A stretch of DNA of 64,000 nt, taken from assembly GCA_035627615.1 (NCBI GenBank), contig DASPLL010000025.1:62001-126000 (forward strand). The letters are read 5' to 3'. A program made the translations under genes and the position numbers. Positions 8,263 through 17,734 of the stretch are shown here, piece by piece. The notes under the pieces were generated by a model. That model worked only from the letters and a program-made list of their open reading frames with translations, had not been told where the DNA came from and made no database searches. The DNA comes from BRH-c25 sp035627615 (GTDB taxonomy: Bacteria > Bacillota > Clostridia > Lutisporales > Lutisporaceae). Each line of letters starts with the position of its first letter. Position 1 is the stretch's first letter.

Positions 8263-9822
8263 ATGTCTGATTATATTCTTGAAATGATCAATATAACAAA
8301 AGAGTTTCCTGGAGTCAAAGCGCTGGACAACGTGAATCTGAAGGTTAAAAGGGGACAGATTCATGCGGTTGTGGGAGAGAACGGGGCAGGAAAGTCAACG
8401 CTTATGAATGTATTGAGCGGCATATACCCTTTTGGGACATATACCGGGGATATTGTCTATGACGGCAAGGTATGCCAGTTCAGAGGTATCAAGGAGAGTG
8501 AAAGTAAAGGAATTGCGATAATCCACCAGGAATTAGCGCTCAGTCCATATCTGACAGTAGCTGAAAACATATTTCTTGGCAATGAGCAGCAAAAACACGG
8601 TATCATCAACTGGTATAATACCCACGAAAATGCTATAAAGCTTATGAGACGTGTAGGATTGCAGATTGACCATGATTCCCTGATAAAGGATATTGGGGTT
8701 GGACAGCAGCAGCTTGTTGAAATTGCAAAGGCCCTTGCTAAGGATGTGAGACTCCTTATTCTTGATGAGCCCACTGCGGCTTTGAATGACGAAGATTCCG
8801 ACAACCTGCTGGAGCTCTTAAAAGAGCTTAATCAGAAGCAGGGAATTACGTGTATTATAATTTCACATAAATTAAATGAAGTCACAAAGGTAGCTGATGA
8901 GATTACCGTTCTTCGTGACGGCACAACAATTGAAACTCTGACTAAAGGGCAGGATGAAATAACAGAAAACCGCATTATAAAGGGAATGGTCGGAAGGGAG
9001 CTGCTTGACCGCTATCCCAGGAGAATTCCCAATATTGGTGAGGTTGCTTTTGAGGTTAAGAATTGGATAGTACATGATCCACTGGACGAAAGCCGGGTCA
9101 GGATCAACAATGTCAATTTTAATGTCCGGAAGGGTGAGATCGTAGGTATTGCCGGGCTGATGGGATCAGGGAGGACCGAGCTTGCCATGAGCATCTTCGG
9201 GCATTCCTACGGCAAGAATATCAAAGGAAAAATCATAAAAGACGGCAGGGAACTGCACATAGGCAATGTAAGCCAGGCGATCCGGACAGGTATTGCCTAT
9301 CTGACGGAGGACCGTAAAAACGCCGGCTTGATTCTTATTGGTGAGATCCGAAGAAATATCACACTGTCGAACTTGAGGAGGATCAGCAGGCACGGGGTTG
9401 TCAACATGAATGAAGAGATCCATATTGCCGAAAGCTTCCGTGATAAGCTGAGGATCAAATCCTCGGACATATATCATATTACGGGGAATCTGTCAGGGGG
9501 CAACCAGCAGAAGGTTGTTGTGGCAAAATGGCTTTTCTCGGAACCTGATGTTCTCTTTCTGGATGAACCCACAAGGGGTATAGACGTAGGGGCAAAGTAT
9601 GAGATACACACTATTATCAATGAACTGGCCAATCAGGGCAAGTGTATCATTTTCATATCATCAGAATTGCCTGAACTGCTGGGCGTATGTGACAGGATAT
9701 ATATCATGAATGAGGGCGAAATGGTTGGGGAAATGCCGGTAGAGGAAGCTTGCCAGGAAAGCATAATGCGCTGTATCATTCAGAGTGCGGACCGAGAAGA
9801 ATCTGAAGCGGTTAGTGTGTAA
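8263..9822 (+). CDS. xylG: xylose ABC transporter ATP-binding protein (double ATPase)
   Basis: 519 residues from ATG 8263, which follows AAAGGAG; the open frame extends 7 codons further upstream without a better site. Two ABC modules in tandem, as in XylG/MglA/RbsA: Walker A GENGAGKST with signature GVGQQQLVEIAKAL in the first, and a degenerate Walker A GLMGSGRTE with LSGGNQQKVVVAKWL and LFLDEPTRGIDVG in the second. It energises sugar import. The gene is intact although both partner genes (xylF, xylH) are broken. Confidence 0.92.
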   Translation: MSDYILEMINITKEFPGVKALDNVNLKVKRGQIHAVVGENGAGKSTLMNVLSGIYPFGTYTGDIVYDGKVCQFRGIKESESKGIAIIHQELALSPYLTVAENIFLGNEQQKHGIINWYNTHENAIKLMRRVGLQIDHDSLIKDIGVGQQQLVEIAKALAKDVRLLILDEPTAALNDEDSDNLLELLKELNQKQGITCIIISHKLNEVTKVADEITVLRDGTTIETLTKGQDEITENRIIKGMVGRELLDRYPRRIPNIGEVAFEVKNWIVHDPLDESRVRINNVNFNVRKGEIVGIAGLMGSGRTELAMSIFGHSYGKNIKGKIIKDGRELHIGNVSQAIRTGIAYLTEDRKNAGLILIGEIRRNITLSNLRRISRHGVVNMNEEIHIAESFRDKLRIKSSDIYHITGNLSGGNQQKVVVAKWLFSEPDVLFLDEPTRGIDVGAKYEIHTIINELANQGKCIIFISSELPELLGVCDRIYIMNEGEMVGEMPVEEACQESIMRCIIQSADREESEAVSV

Positions 9823-9838
9823 TAGAGGGAGGATGGAG

Positions 9839-11031
9839 ATGATGGAAAATATAAAGATAATCATCAGGAGAAATATGCGGCAATATGCAATGCTTATAGC
9901 ACTGATTGTTATTTCGGTATTATTTCAAATTTTAACAGAGGGAATCCTTTTAAAGCCGATCAATGTACACCGCCTAATCCAGCAAAACAGCTACATTCTG
10001 ATACTTGCTATCGGAATGCTGCTTTGTATATTAACAGGAGGCAATATAGACCTTTCTGTCGGATCAATCATAGCCTTCATCGGAGCAACATCTGCGCTGT
10101 TCAGTGTTAAAATGGGTCTGCCGGTTCCGTTATCTATTTTGCTGTCACTGGCTCTTGGAACCCTTGCCGGTATGTGGCAGGGTTACTGGATAGCATATAT
10201 TAAAATTCCTCCATTTATCGTAACTCTTGCCGGTATGCTGCTATTCAGAGGAATCGATAACTTGATATTGAACGGTGAAACCATTGCGCTGCCGGATCTT
10301 TATATAACTATTGCATCGGGATCGATTCCTGATTTTATCGGCGGAGGAAGCAGTTCTCTGCATATAACGACCATAGTGATTGGTTTTATATGCTCTGTCA
10401 TCTATGCTCTGTCATCTATGCTATAGTCCAGTATATCGACAGAAAGAACAAAATAAAATACAATTTCCAGGTTTCCACCCTTAGAGGCTTTATCATGCAG
10501 GTATCCTTCCTGTTTGTAGTTATCAATGTGTTTGCAATATGGCTGGCAAGGGCAAAAGGGCTGCCATATATCATGATAATCCTGACCGTACTGATAATAG
10601 TTTACTCGTTTATTACAAACAGCACAGTAGCAGGCCGCCACATCTATGCTTTGGGCGGCAATGCAAAAACAGCCGAGCTTTCAGGTGTAAAAACAAAAAG
10701 CGTTATGTTCTGGGTATATACCAATATGGGATTATTATCGGCCGTGGCAGGTATTGTATTTGCAGGCCGTTTGAATTCAGCTTCACCAATTGCCGGAGAC
10801 GGTTTTGAACTGGATGCTATTGCTGCTTGCTTCATCGGCGGTGCATCTGCTTCCGGAGGCATAGGTACGGTTATTGGGGCTATTATTGGCGGTTTTATTA
10901 TAGGTATTCTCAATAACGGCATGTCGATTATGGGTATAAATGTATTCTGGCAGAAGATCGTAAAGGGACTTGTACTGCTTATTGCCGTGGCATTTGACGT
11001 CTATTCCAAGTCAAAGTCCAAATCGAAATAA
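9839..11031 (+). pseudogene. xylH: xylose ABC transporter permease, frameshifted by a 14-bp tandem duplication
   Basis: From ATG 9839 (after GAGGGAGG) the frame encodes a multi-helix sugar permease with the signature GNIDLSVGSIIAFIGA, then stops at TAG 10424-10426. The C-terminal half continues in another frame to 11031 (GRHIYALGGNAKTAELSGVK, GIGTVIGAIIGGFIIGILNNG). At the break, the 14-mer TGCTCTGTCATCTA occurs twice in a row (10391-10404, 10405-10418). Removing one copy gives exactly 393 codons (392 residues), the expected length, so the duplication is the sole lesion. Confidence 0.92.
10391..10418 (+). repeat. 14-bp tandem duplication inside xylH
   Basis: Two perfect adjacent copies of TGCTCTGTCATCTA. 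Fourteen is not a multiple of three, hence the frameshift. Such short perfect tandem repeats arise and revert by slippage. Confidence 0.95.
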
Positions 11032-11054
11032 TAATCATAATGGGGGTTAAGAAT

Positions 11055-12371
11055 ATGAAAGAATACTTTGCAGGCATTGACAAAATCAGATTTGAGGGGC
11101 CGGATTCAATGAATCCGCTGGCTTTTAAATATTACGATGCCAATCGTATTGTTGCAGGGAAGAAAATGAAGGAGCATTTTAGATTTGCGGTAAGCTACTG
11201 GCATACATTTACGGGAGATGGGGTAGACCCTTTCGGCCACGCTACCATGGAAAGAGCCTATGACGGGCTGGAGGACATGGAATTATCCAGGGCAAGGGCA
11301 GAAGCCGCTTTTGAATTCATGACCAAGCTGGGTATCGAATACTTCTGCTTCCATGACTTTGATATTGCACCTGAAGGAGCTTCGCTTAAGGAAAAGCTGG
11401 ATAACCTGGATGCTATTGCGGAGCTTATTGAAAAGAAAATGAAAGAAACAGGAATAAAGTGCCTCTGGGGCACCACCAACGCATTTAAGCACAGGCGCTT
11501 TATGCATGGGGCAGCCACTTCTCCTTATGCGGACGTATTCGCATTTGCAGCTGCACAGGTGAAGAAGGCACTTGAGATCACACATCGTCTGGGTGGAGAG
11601 AATTATGTCTTCTGGGGCGGCCGTGAGGGCTATGAAACGCTTCTGAACACCGATGCTGCACTGGAGAATGATAACCTGGCACGGTTCCTTGGAATGGCAA
11701 GGGATTACGCAAAAAAGACAGGATTTACAGGGCAGCTTCTGATTGAGCCAAAGCCAAAGGAGCCGACAAAGCATCAATATGATTTTGATACTATGACTGT
11801 TATAGGATTCTTAAGAAAGTATGATCTCATCGACGATTATAAACTGAATATAGAAGCAAATCACGCAACACTGGCTGGGCATACCTTCCAGCATGAACTG
11901 CTTATGGCCAGGATCAACGGGGTATTGGGCAGCATTGATGCAAACCAGGGGGATATGCTACTGGGATGGGATACCGACCAATTTCCCACCAATGTCTATG
12001 ATACAACTATGTGCATGTATGAGGTGCTGAAAAACGGAGGAATAGCACCAGGGGGGTTAAATTTTGATGCGAAGGTAAGAAGAGGCTCCTTCCAGTCGGA
12101 TGATTTATTTATTGCATATATTGCAGGTATGGACACCTTTGCAAAGGGATTACTGGCAGCTGATAAGCTTCTCAACGACGGGGTGCTGGAGAGCTTTATC
12201 GCCAGCCGCTATGCGAGCTATACAAAAGGTATAGGCAAGAAAATCATAGAAAATGGTACAGACTTCGAAGAACTGGCGGAATATGCACTCAAGCATGACC
12301 ATATTGTACTTCAGTCCGGACGACAGGAGATGCTTGAGGATATAGTCAACAGGTATATATTCAGGGTTTAG
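11055..12371 (+). CDS. xylA: xylose isomerase
   Basis: 438 residues from ATG 11055 after GGGGGTTAAG, the standard length for class II xylose isomerases. It converts D-xylose to D-xylulose using two divalent metal ions. Motifs: FCFHDFDIAPEG (catalytic histidine), VFWGGREGYETLLNT, LLIEPKPKEPTKHQYDFD (metal glutamate and the substrate-binding region) and NIEANHATLAGHTFQHE. It lies 23 bases after xylH; the product feeds XylB encoded downstream. Confidence 0.97.
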   Translation: MKEYFAGIDKIRFEGPDSMNPLAFKYYDANRIVAGKKMKEHFRFAVSYWHTFTGDGVDPFGHATMERAYDGLEDMELSRARAEAAFEFMTKLGIEYFCFHDFDIAPEGASLKEKLDNLDAIAELIEKKMKETGIKCLWGTTNAFKHRRFMHGAATSPYADVFAFAAAQVKKALEITHRLGGENYVFWGGREGYETLLNTDAALENDNLARFLGMARDYAKKTGFTGQLLIEPKPKEPTKHQYDFDTMTVIGFLRKYDLIDDYKLNIEANHATLAGHTFQHELLMARINGVLGSIDANQGDMLLGWDTDQFPTNVYDTTMCMYEVLKNGGIAPGGLNFDAKVRRGSFQSDDLFIAYIAGMDTFAKGLLAADKLLNDGVLESFIASRYASYTKGIGKKIIENGTDFEELAEYALKHDHIVLQSGRQEMLEDIVNRYIFRV

Positions 12372-12515
12372 GGCAACAAATAGAAATAGACATTTAATAG
12401 GAAGCTTGAATCTGTCTTTTCATCATGCTAAGATTAAGGAAGGAAGTATATTTATGTTAATCAGATTCATCCGGCTTTGTTAAGTAATGTTTTTGTTATA
12501 TGAAGGAGTTATATC

Positions 12516-13694
12516 ATGATCAAACTGGATTCACTAGGTCAAGATCAAATCAAAGCAATGAACAGAGCGAATATAATTAAAATCATCAAGCAGAATGGAG
12601 AGATAACGAAACAGGATATTGCGGCTGCTCTTAAACTAAGTATTCCAACTGTGACTACCAACATAAACCAGTTGATGGAAGAAGGTCTTGTTGAGGAAGC
12701 TGGTGTTGGGGACTCAACAGGTGGAAGAAAACCGGTGATTCTCAGATTTGTGGAAAACGCACGATATTCAGTGGGAGTCAATGTATCACCAGACAGTGTC
12801 GGGATATTACTGATCAATTTGAATAATACGATCATTGACGAGGTATCTTTTGTTTATGAAAAGGAGTATTCCTTCCTGGAGGTATTGGATCGTCTGGAGC
12901 TTGAAATTGAAAACCTCCTGACACGCAATCATGTTGACAAGAAGAAGGTCTCAGGGGTAGGCATCTCACTGCCCGGGCTGGTTGACGAGGATAGGTTGAT
13001 CCTGGAGAATGCTCCGAACATTAAGGTAAGGGACTTTGATTTTATTGAATTTCAGAACCGCCTGCAATTTAAGATTTTCATCGAGAATGAGGCAAATGTG
13101 GCTGCTTATGCTGAAATGGAGATGGGAAAGACTGCAAACATGCGCAATGTGGTCTATGTATCCATTACGGAAGGTGTCGGCACGGGCATAATTATTGAGC
13201 AACATATATATAAGAGTACTAAGAAGAAGGCCGGTGAATTCGGGCATATGAGGGTCTCAGATGAGACTACCCCTTGCAACTGCGGCCGGACGGGCTGCTG
13301 GGAGCTCATGGCTTCAAAGAAAGCACTGCTCAGATATTATCACGAATTCACTGGATCAAGGGCAGCTTCACTGGAGCAGGTTTTTTCCGAGGAGAGCTTC
13401 AATACACCGGCTGTCCAGGAAGCTGTTGAAAAGTATATAGATTGTCTTTTCATAGGCATAGAAAACATTATTCTGGCTTTGAATCCGGAATATGTGATTA
13501 TAGGAGGAGAGCTGGGAAAGTACGAAAAAGAAATGCTGGAGCTTATAAACCGCTCAAATCATATGAAAAGCAGCTTTGTGGAATACGAGGGTACAAAAGT
13601 AGTCTTCTCAGCGCTTGAGGATAAGGGTCCATTGATCGGAGCAGCGCTGCTGCCCTTTGAAGAGCTGTTTAATTTTGCAAGAAGCGTCTTATGA
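12516..13694 (+). CDS. xylR: ROK-family transcriptional regulator, probable xylose repressor
   Basis: 392 residues. An N-terminal winged helix (RANIIKIIKQNGEITKQD, LSIPTVTTNINQLMEEGL) is followed by a ROK sugar-kinase-like domain with GVGISLPGLVDED and the zinc motif CNCGRTGCWE. Regulators of this family bind xylose or glucose and repress xyl genes. Its place between xylA and xylB suggests it controls the operon and itself. Start ATG 12516 follows GAAGGAG. Confidence 0.9.
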   Translation: MIKLDSLGQDQIKAMNRANIIKIIKQNGEITKQDIAAALKLSIPTVTTNINQLMEEGLVEEAGVGDSTGGRKPVILRFVENARYSVGVNVSPDSVGILLINLNNTIIDEVSFVYEKEYSFLEVLDRLELEIENLLTRNHVDKKKVSGVGISLPGLVDEDRLILENAPNIKVRDFDFIEFQNRLQFKIFIENEANVAAYAEMEMGKTANMRNVVYVSITEGVGTGIIIEQHIYKSTKKKAGEFGHMRVSDETTPCNCGRTGCWELMASKKALLRYYHEFTGSRAASLEQVFSEESFNTPAVQEAVEKYIDCLFIGIENIILALNPEYVIIGGELGKYEKEMLELINRSNHMKSSFVEYEGTKVVFSALEDKGPLIGAALLPFEELFNFARSVL

Positions 13695-13722
13695 TTAAGA
13701 AAGATATGGATGGAGGGATGAT

Positions 13723-15210
13723 ATGTATTATTTTGGAATAGATTTGGGAACCTCTTCGGTTAAGATTCTGGCTACAAATGACAATAGTGAAATTGTGGGT
13801 GAAGCAACCAGAGAATATCCGGTATATTTTCCCCGTGACAAATGGGCTGAGCAGGATCCTACCGACTGGTGGAAACAAACTGTCATAGCCATAAAGGAAC
13901 TGATACATAAACTGGATATCCCCCGTGACCAGGTGCGCGCAATCGGATTCAGCGGGCAAATGCACGGCCTGGTAGCCCTGGGAGCCCAAAACGAGGTCTT
14001 GACGCCGGCAATCCTGTGGTGTGATCAGCGGACACAGTCAGAATGTGATGAAATCACGGCTTTTTTCGGACAGGATGGACTGAGTCAATACACAGGGAAC
14101 AAAGCATTGACCGGATTTACCGCGCCCAAGATACTATGGATAAAGAAGAATTTGCCGGAGGTTTTCAGTAAAGTCAGGCATATTCTATTGCCCAAGGATT
14201 ATATTCGTTTCATGCTGACAGGTGACTATGCTACTGATGTATCTGATGCTTCAGGGATGCTTCTGCTTGATGTAAAAAACAGGCGGTGGTCACAGGAGCT
14301 GTTGGATTTCCTGGAAATAAAGGAGGAGCAGCTGCCTGAATTGTACGAATCCTATGAGGTGACAGGGGTCGTAACTGAGCAGGTAAAGGCGGAACTGGGC
14401 CTTGAGGGAGAGATCCTTGTCGTCGGGGGAGCAGGTGACCAGGCAGCTGGTGCAATAGGAACCGGAACTGTTGAAGACGGAATAGTTTCCGTAAACCTGG
14501 GTACCTCCGGTGTTGTTTTTGCAGCACATAAATTATATGCTGTCGATAGTAAGAATAGATTACATGCCTTCTGTCATGCCAATGGAAAATACCATTCAAT
14601 GGGTGTTATGCTGTCCGCAGCGAATTGCCTGAAATGGTGGGCAGAGTCGGTACATCCCAGTATCGGCTTCGATGCTTTGCTGGAAGAAGCGGCAAAGGCC
14701 GAGCCCGGTTGTAACAAGCTTGTTTTCCTGCCTTATCTTATGGGAGAAAGAACCCCTTACTCCGACCCCGATGCTAAAGGCTGCTTTGTCGGTATGACAG
14801 CGACGACAGCAAGGGGCAGTATGACGAGAGCAGTTCTGGAGGGTGTTACCTTCGGATTGTATGATTCGCTTAAAATATTGGAAGAGCTTGATGTTCCTAT
14901 AAAGCAGGTACGTGTTATTGGCGGCGGTGCCAGGAGTGGTTTATGGAAGCAGATTCTGGCAGATGTATTTTCTGTTGAGATACAGGAGATCAACACTAAT
15001 CAGGGGGGAGCGCTGGGAGCGGCAATTCTGGCAGCTGTCGGTGCAAAAAGGTATGCAACCGTTGATGAAGGCTGCAGGGCTATGATCAAGGTTATCAACA
15101 GGATTAGGCCTATTCCTGAAAATGTGGAGAAATATAAGGGCATATATCCTCTTTATGTTGATTTATATGCCGACTTGAAAAAATGGTTTGAAAAGAGTGC
15201 AAATATTTAA
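13723..15210 (+). CDS. xylB: xylulokinase
   Basis: 495 residues, FGGY carbohydrate kinase. It phosphorylates D-xylulose to xylulose 5-phosphate for the pentose phosphate pathway. Motifs: GIDLGTSSVKIL (phosphate-binding 1), AIGFSGQMHGLV (substrate binding typical of XylB), GGAGDQAAGAIGTG, and the C-terminal ATP site VIGGGARSGLWKQILADV. It lies 28 bases after the regulator gene and ends the operon at an intrinsic terminator. Confidence 0.96.
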   Translation: MYYFGIDLGTSSVKILATNDNSEIVGEATREYPVYFPRDKWAEQDPTDWWKQTVIAIKELIHKLDIPRDQVRAIGFSGQMHGLVALGAQNEVLTPAILWCDQRTQSECDEITAFFGQDGLSQYTGNKALTGFTAPKILWIKKNLPEVFSKVRHILLPKDYIRFMLTGDYATDVSDASGMLLLDVKNRRWSQELLDFLEIKEEQLPELYESYEVTGVVTEQVKAELGLEGEILVVGGAGDQAAGAIGTGTVEDGIVSVNLGTSGVVFAAHKLYAVDSKNRLHAFCHANGKYHSMGVMLSAANCLKWWAESVHPSIGFDALLEEAAKAEPGCNKLVFLPYLMGERTPYSDPDAKGCFVGMTATTARGSMTRAVLEGVTFGLYDSLKILEELDVPIKQVRVIGGGARSGLWKQILADVFSVEIQEINTNQGGALGAAILAAVGAKRYATVDEGCRAMIKVINRIRPIPENVEKYKGIYPLYVDLYADLKKWFEKSANI

Positions 15211-15220
15211 TAATATAAAA

Positions 15221-15250
15221 ATAATGGAGATATGCTCCATTATTTTTTTT
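15221..15250 (+). terminator. xyl operon terminator
   Basis: ATAATGGAG - ATATG - CTCCATTAT followed by seven or more T residues. Strong intrinsic terminator directly after xylB. Confidence 0.93.
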
Positions 15251-15269
15251 GGGTATTAATCAGTATTGA

Positions 15270-15920
15270 CTATAACTGTTTCTGTGCATTTTCAAGGTAA
15301 ATTTCCCTGAAACTGTTCCTGTCAGCTGCTTCGAACTTCTGGTAGATATTCTGTATATGCTTTTTCACCGTTGCTTCGCTTATATAGAGCTGTGCTGCAA
15401 TTTCCTTGTTGGACATATTCTCAAGCAGCTTCAGAGCCACATGGCACTCCCTGTTGGTAAGCTCAAATTCTCTGAAAACCTGCTCTGCAATATAGGCGGC
15501 TGTCAGATCCTGCAATTTTCCTATGGATTTGTCAGCTTGCTTTCTCTTTCCAGCTTCTACAGAATCATTAAACACTATGCTGAGTATCAGATATATTATG
15601 CTGCCATAGAGCATGGGCAAAAGGGATCCGATAAACTGCCAGCCGGCAATACCGGCCAAATCTCCGGAGGATACCAGGGAGAGTATTGAAATAAGTGTTG
15701 TCAGAAAGCTGGCGAATAAGAGGTTCCATCTCAGGGCAGTATAAAGGTCCTCTTTTGTATACTCTCTTCTATACTGAGAAGCAGTCAGAACAGCCATCCC
15801 AAGAATGACAGAAAGCAGCGGCTTGGGTTTGACCAGCAGTATCCAGTTAAAATCAAACAGCAGGCTGATGATTATCAGATAACATAGCAGCCCAGCTGCT
15901 TTGGTCAGTTGTTTCTTCAT
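15270..15920 (-). CDS. membrane-anchored LuxR-type regulator with MotA/ExbB-like membrane domain
   Basis: 216 residues. The N-terminal ~125 residues hold about four membrane helices; the segment KPLLSVILGMAVLT ... WQFIGSLLPMLYGSIIYLI resembles the neighbouring MotA/ExbB-like protein in order and spacing. The C-terminal ~65 residues are a LuxR-type HTH (LTNRECHVALKLLENMSNKE, then AAQLYISEATVKKHIQNIY). It therefore looks like a DNA-binding protein tethered to the membrane by an ion-channel-like domain. Its ATG is one base after the stop of the upstream gene, so the pair is translationally coupled. Function not described to my knowledge; DNA-binding role is firm. Confidence 0.85.
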   Translation of the reverse strand: MKKQLTKAAGLLCYLIIISLLFDFNWILLVKPKPLLSVILGMAVLTASQYRREYTKEDLYTALRWNLLFASFLTTLISILSLVSSGDLAGIAGWQFIGSLLPMLYGSIIYLILSIVFNDSVEAGKRKQADKSIGKLQDLTAAYIAEQVFREFELTNRECHVALKLLENMSNKEIAAQLYISEATVKKHIQNIYQKFEAADRNSFREIYLENAQKQL

Positions 15921-15921
15921 G

Positions 15922-16371
15922 TCAGCATTCCTTGTCCATAGTCAGTATTATTGCCTTTACTTTGGCTTGCACCGGTAGAAGTATGAAAATGAAAAGTATC
16001 GAATATAGAAGTGTAAGTAAAGCTATGGCTAAATTAGGCCCTATTTTGCTTACATCACTGAGATTGGACATTATGGAGACAACACCGATCAAGCTGCCTA
16101 AGGAACCCGATAGAAGAATCAGTTTTGTCATGAGCCTTAGAGCAACCTCTGTTTTTTTAAGCTCCAGCAGTGACCAGGTATTGACTTTTTGTCCCATGAC
16201 TTTGAAGCCTCTGATAAAATCAGTAAGCAGTCCGGATGCCATAAGCATTGGAATGCTGAAGGTCATGATGACTATTATGCTGGGCAGATCAACGAATGAA
16301 GCAGGTGTACCTGAAAACATAGTGGAACAAACCAGAAAAGCGATAAAAACAACCAAACCAACAAAATACAT
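15922..16371 (-). CDS. small MotA/TolQ/ExbB-like membrane protein
   Basis: 149 residues. N-terminal helix, then SFVDLPSIIVIMTFSIPM (the MotA-type entry into the second helix), a short cytoplasmic loop, and GSLGSLIGVVSIMSNL ... GPNLAIALLTLLYSILFIFIL matching the last two helices of MotA/ExbB. The large cytoplasmic torque loop of true MotA (family ~250-290 residues) is shortened, and no MotB/ExbD partner is nearby. Start ATG 16371 follows a perfect AAGGAGGT. It forms a two-gene unit with the membrane LuxR protein downstream. Confidence 0.75.
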   Translation of the reverse strand: MYFVGLVVFIAFLVCSTMFSGTPASFVDLPSIIVIMTFSIPMLMASGLLTDFIRGFKVMGQKVNTWSLLELKKTEVALRLMTKLILLSGSLGSLIGVVSIMSNLSDVSKIGPNLAIALLTLLYSILFIFILLPVQAKVKAIILTMDKEC

Positions 16372-16663
16372 ATTAGATACCTCCTTAGTTTCGGCAGAGT
16401 ATGCTGCTGCCTATATACCCACATAATAATCCGCAGCCTGATCAAAGACCATACTCCCGGAGGAGTAATTTGGTAGTATTTTTAGTATATAATATTTTCT
16501 GATCCTTTTCCACTTGCCACAAATGAGAGACTGCCTTTGTATTTGTAAACATAACCGCATAAAAAATGGAAAGCAGGATGAAAAAGAGCACAAAATATCA
16601 GGAAATCTTTTCTTTAGCTGATATAATTAAAGTAAATCTAGATTTGTAGTTAAGGAGCCGGAT

Positions 16664-17536
16664 ATGAGATATTACGAAAGCATTCAAAGATCGATCGATT
16701 TTATCGAGGAAAATATAGATGTTGACATCACATTGAAGGAAATTGCCGAAAGATCCTGCTTCTCTTTATATCACTTCCACAGGATATTCCAGGCGGTCAC
16801 AGGGGAGTCGGTCAAGGAGTACATCAGAAAAAGGAGACTGTCATGTGCTGCTAAGGATTTGCTGTATGATAAAAGCAAGGTGATAGATATTGCTTTTAAG
16901 TATCAGTATGAATCAGCAGAAGCTTTCAGCAGGGCTTTCTCAAAAGCATATGGGATTCCACCGCTGATGTTTAAAAAAAGTAACAAGAAAAACATAAAGG
17001 TTTTTGAAAGGATTGATATTATGAGTTTAGATACATTAAATAAGAAGGAAGGACTTAATATAAGGATAGTCAAAAAGGAGCAGTTTAAAGTTATAGGCTA
17101 TGAGCTTCGCACTTCCTGGATCGACAACAAGCATGCAGGGGAAATTTCAGAATTCTGGAGCATGTATCTGGGGCAGAAGCTGAGAGATGCAATACCTGAC
17201 AAGATCGACCCGGTCACGGAGCTGGGCATGAGCATGGAGCATGACGAGGATGGGAGCTTCTCATATGTAATAGGCTTCGAGGTCAGCAGTTTTGATAATG
17301 TCCGCAGGAATATGGTGAAGAAAACAATACCTGAAGCTACTTATGCAGTTTTGACCATCAAGGGAGACGACAGCAGGCTGATTCAGGAGAAAATCGGAGA
17401 AGCATGGGACTATTTCTTTGTACATTGGCTGCCGGGCTCCGGGTATAAGCAGGCACCATCAGCAAACTTCGAGGTATATGATGAGAGAACGACAAGGGCA
17501 GGTTTTGAAATTGATATATATATTCCTATAAACTAA
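16664..17536 (+). CDS. AraC-family regulator with GyrI-like effector domain
   Basis: 290 residues. N-terminal AraC double HTH (ITLKEIAERSCFSLYHFHRI and FKYQYESAEAFSRAFSKAYG, residues ~20-105) followed by a GyrI-like small-molecule-binding domain (residues ~130-290, IRIVKKEQFKVIGYELRT, ending GFEIDIYIPIN). Proteins of this build (Rob/BmrR/SbmC-like effector part) respond to drugs or other amphipathic compounds. Cytoplasmic DNA-binding protein. Its target is unknown; it is divergent from the MotA-like gene. Confidence 0.9.
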   Translation: MRYYESIQRSIDFIEENIDVDITLKEIAERSCFSLYHFHRIFQAVTGESVKEYIRKRRLSCAAKDLLYDKSKVIDIAFKYQYESAEAFSRAFSKAYGIPPLMFKKSNKKNIKVFERIDIMSLDTLNKKEGLNIRIVKKEQFKVIGYELRTSWIDNKHAGEISEFWSMYLGQKLRDAIPDKIDPVTELGMSMEHDEDGSFSYVIGFEVSSFDNVRRNMVKKTIPEATYAVLTIKGDDSRLIQEKIGEAWDYFFVHWLPGSGYKQAPSANFEVYDERTTRAGFEIDIYIPIN

Positions 17537-17574
17537 TCCTCAAGCTTCTTTTCTGCTGTATCAGCAGCACAAGT

Positions 17575-17608
17575 GCACTGCCGGCAAATGGTATATTGCC
17601 GGCAGTGC
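17575..17608. terminator. GC-rich 13-bp hairpin after AraC gene
   Basis: GCACTGCCGGCAA pairs perfectly with TTGCCGGCAGTGC around an 8-base loop (17588-17595). Very stable but without a T-run; probably ends the araC-type transcript or blocks 3' decay. Confidence 0.6.
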
Positions 17609-17734
17609 CATTTGCGGGGCTGAAACAGTATAATACAAAGCAAGAGCTTATATGCTGTTGAATTTTACGAAGCATACTGATAGTATTGAATTAATATCTT
17701 ATCAGTTGGACAGGCATATAAAAAGGAGGCAAAT

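Noticed and set aside
15922..16371. Flagellar stator gene motA
   Set aside because: The protein is much shorter than MotA, lacks the torque loop, has no motB beside it, and is coupled to a regulator gene.
17575..17608. Mobile-element terminal repeat
   Set aside because: The stem-loop is single, lies just after a stop codon, and has no partner or transposase nearby; a transcript-end hairpin explains it.
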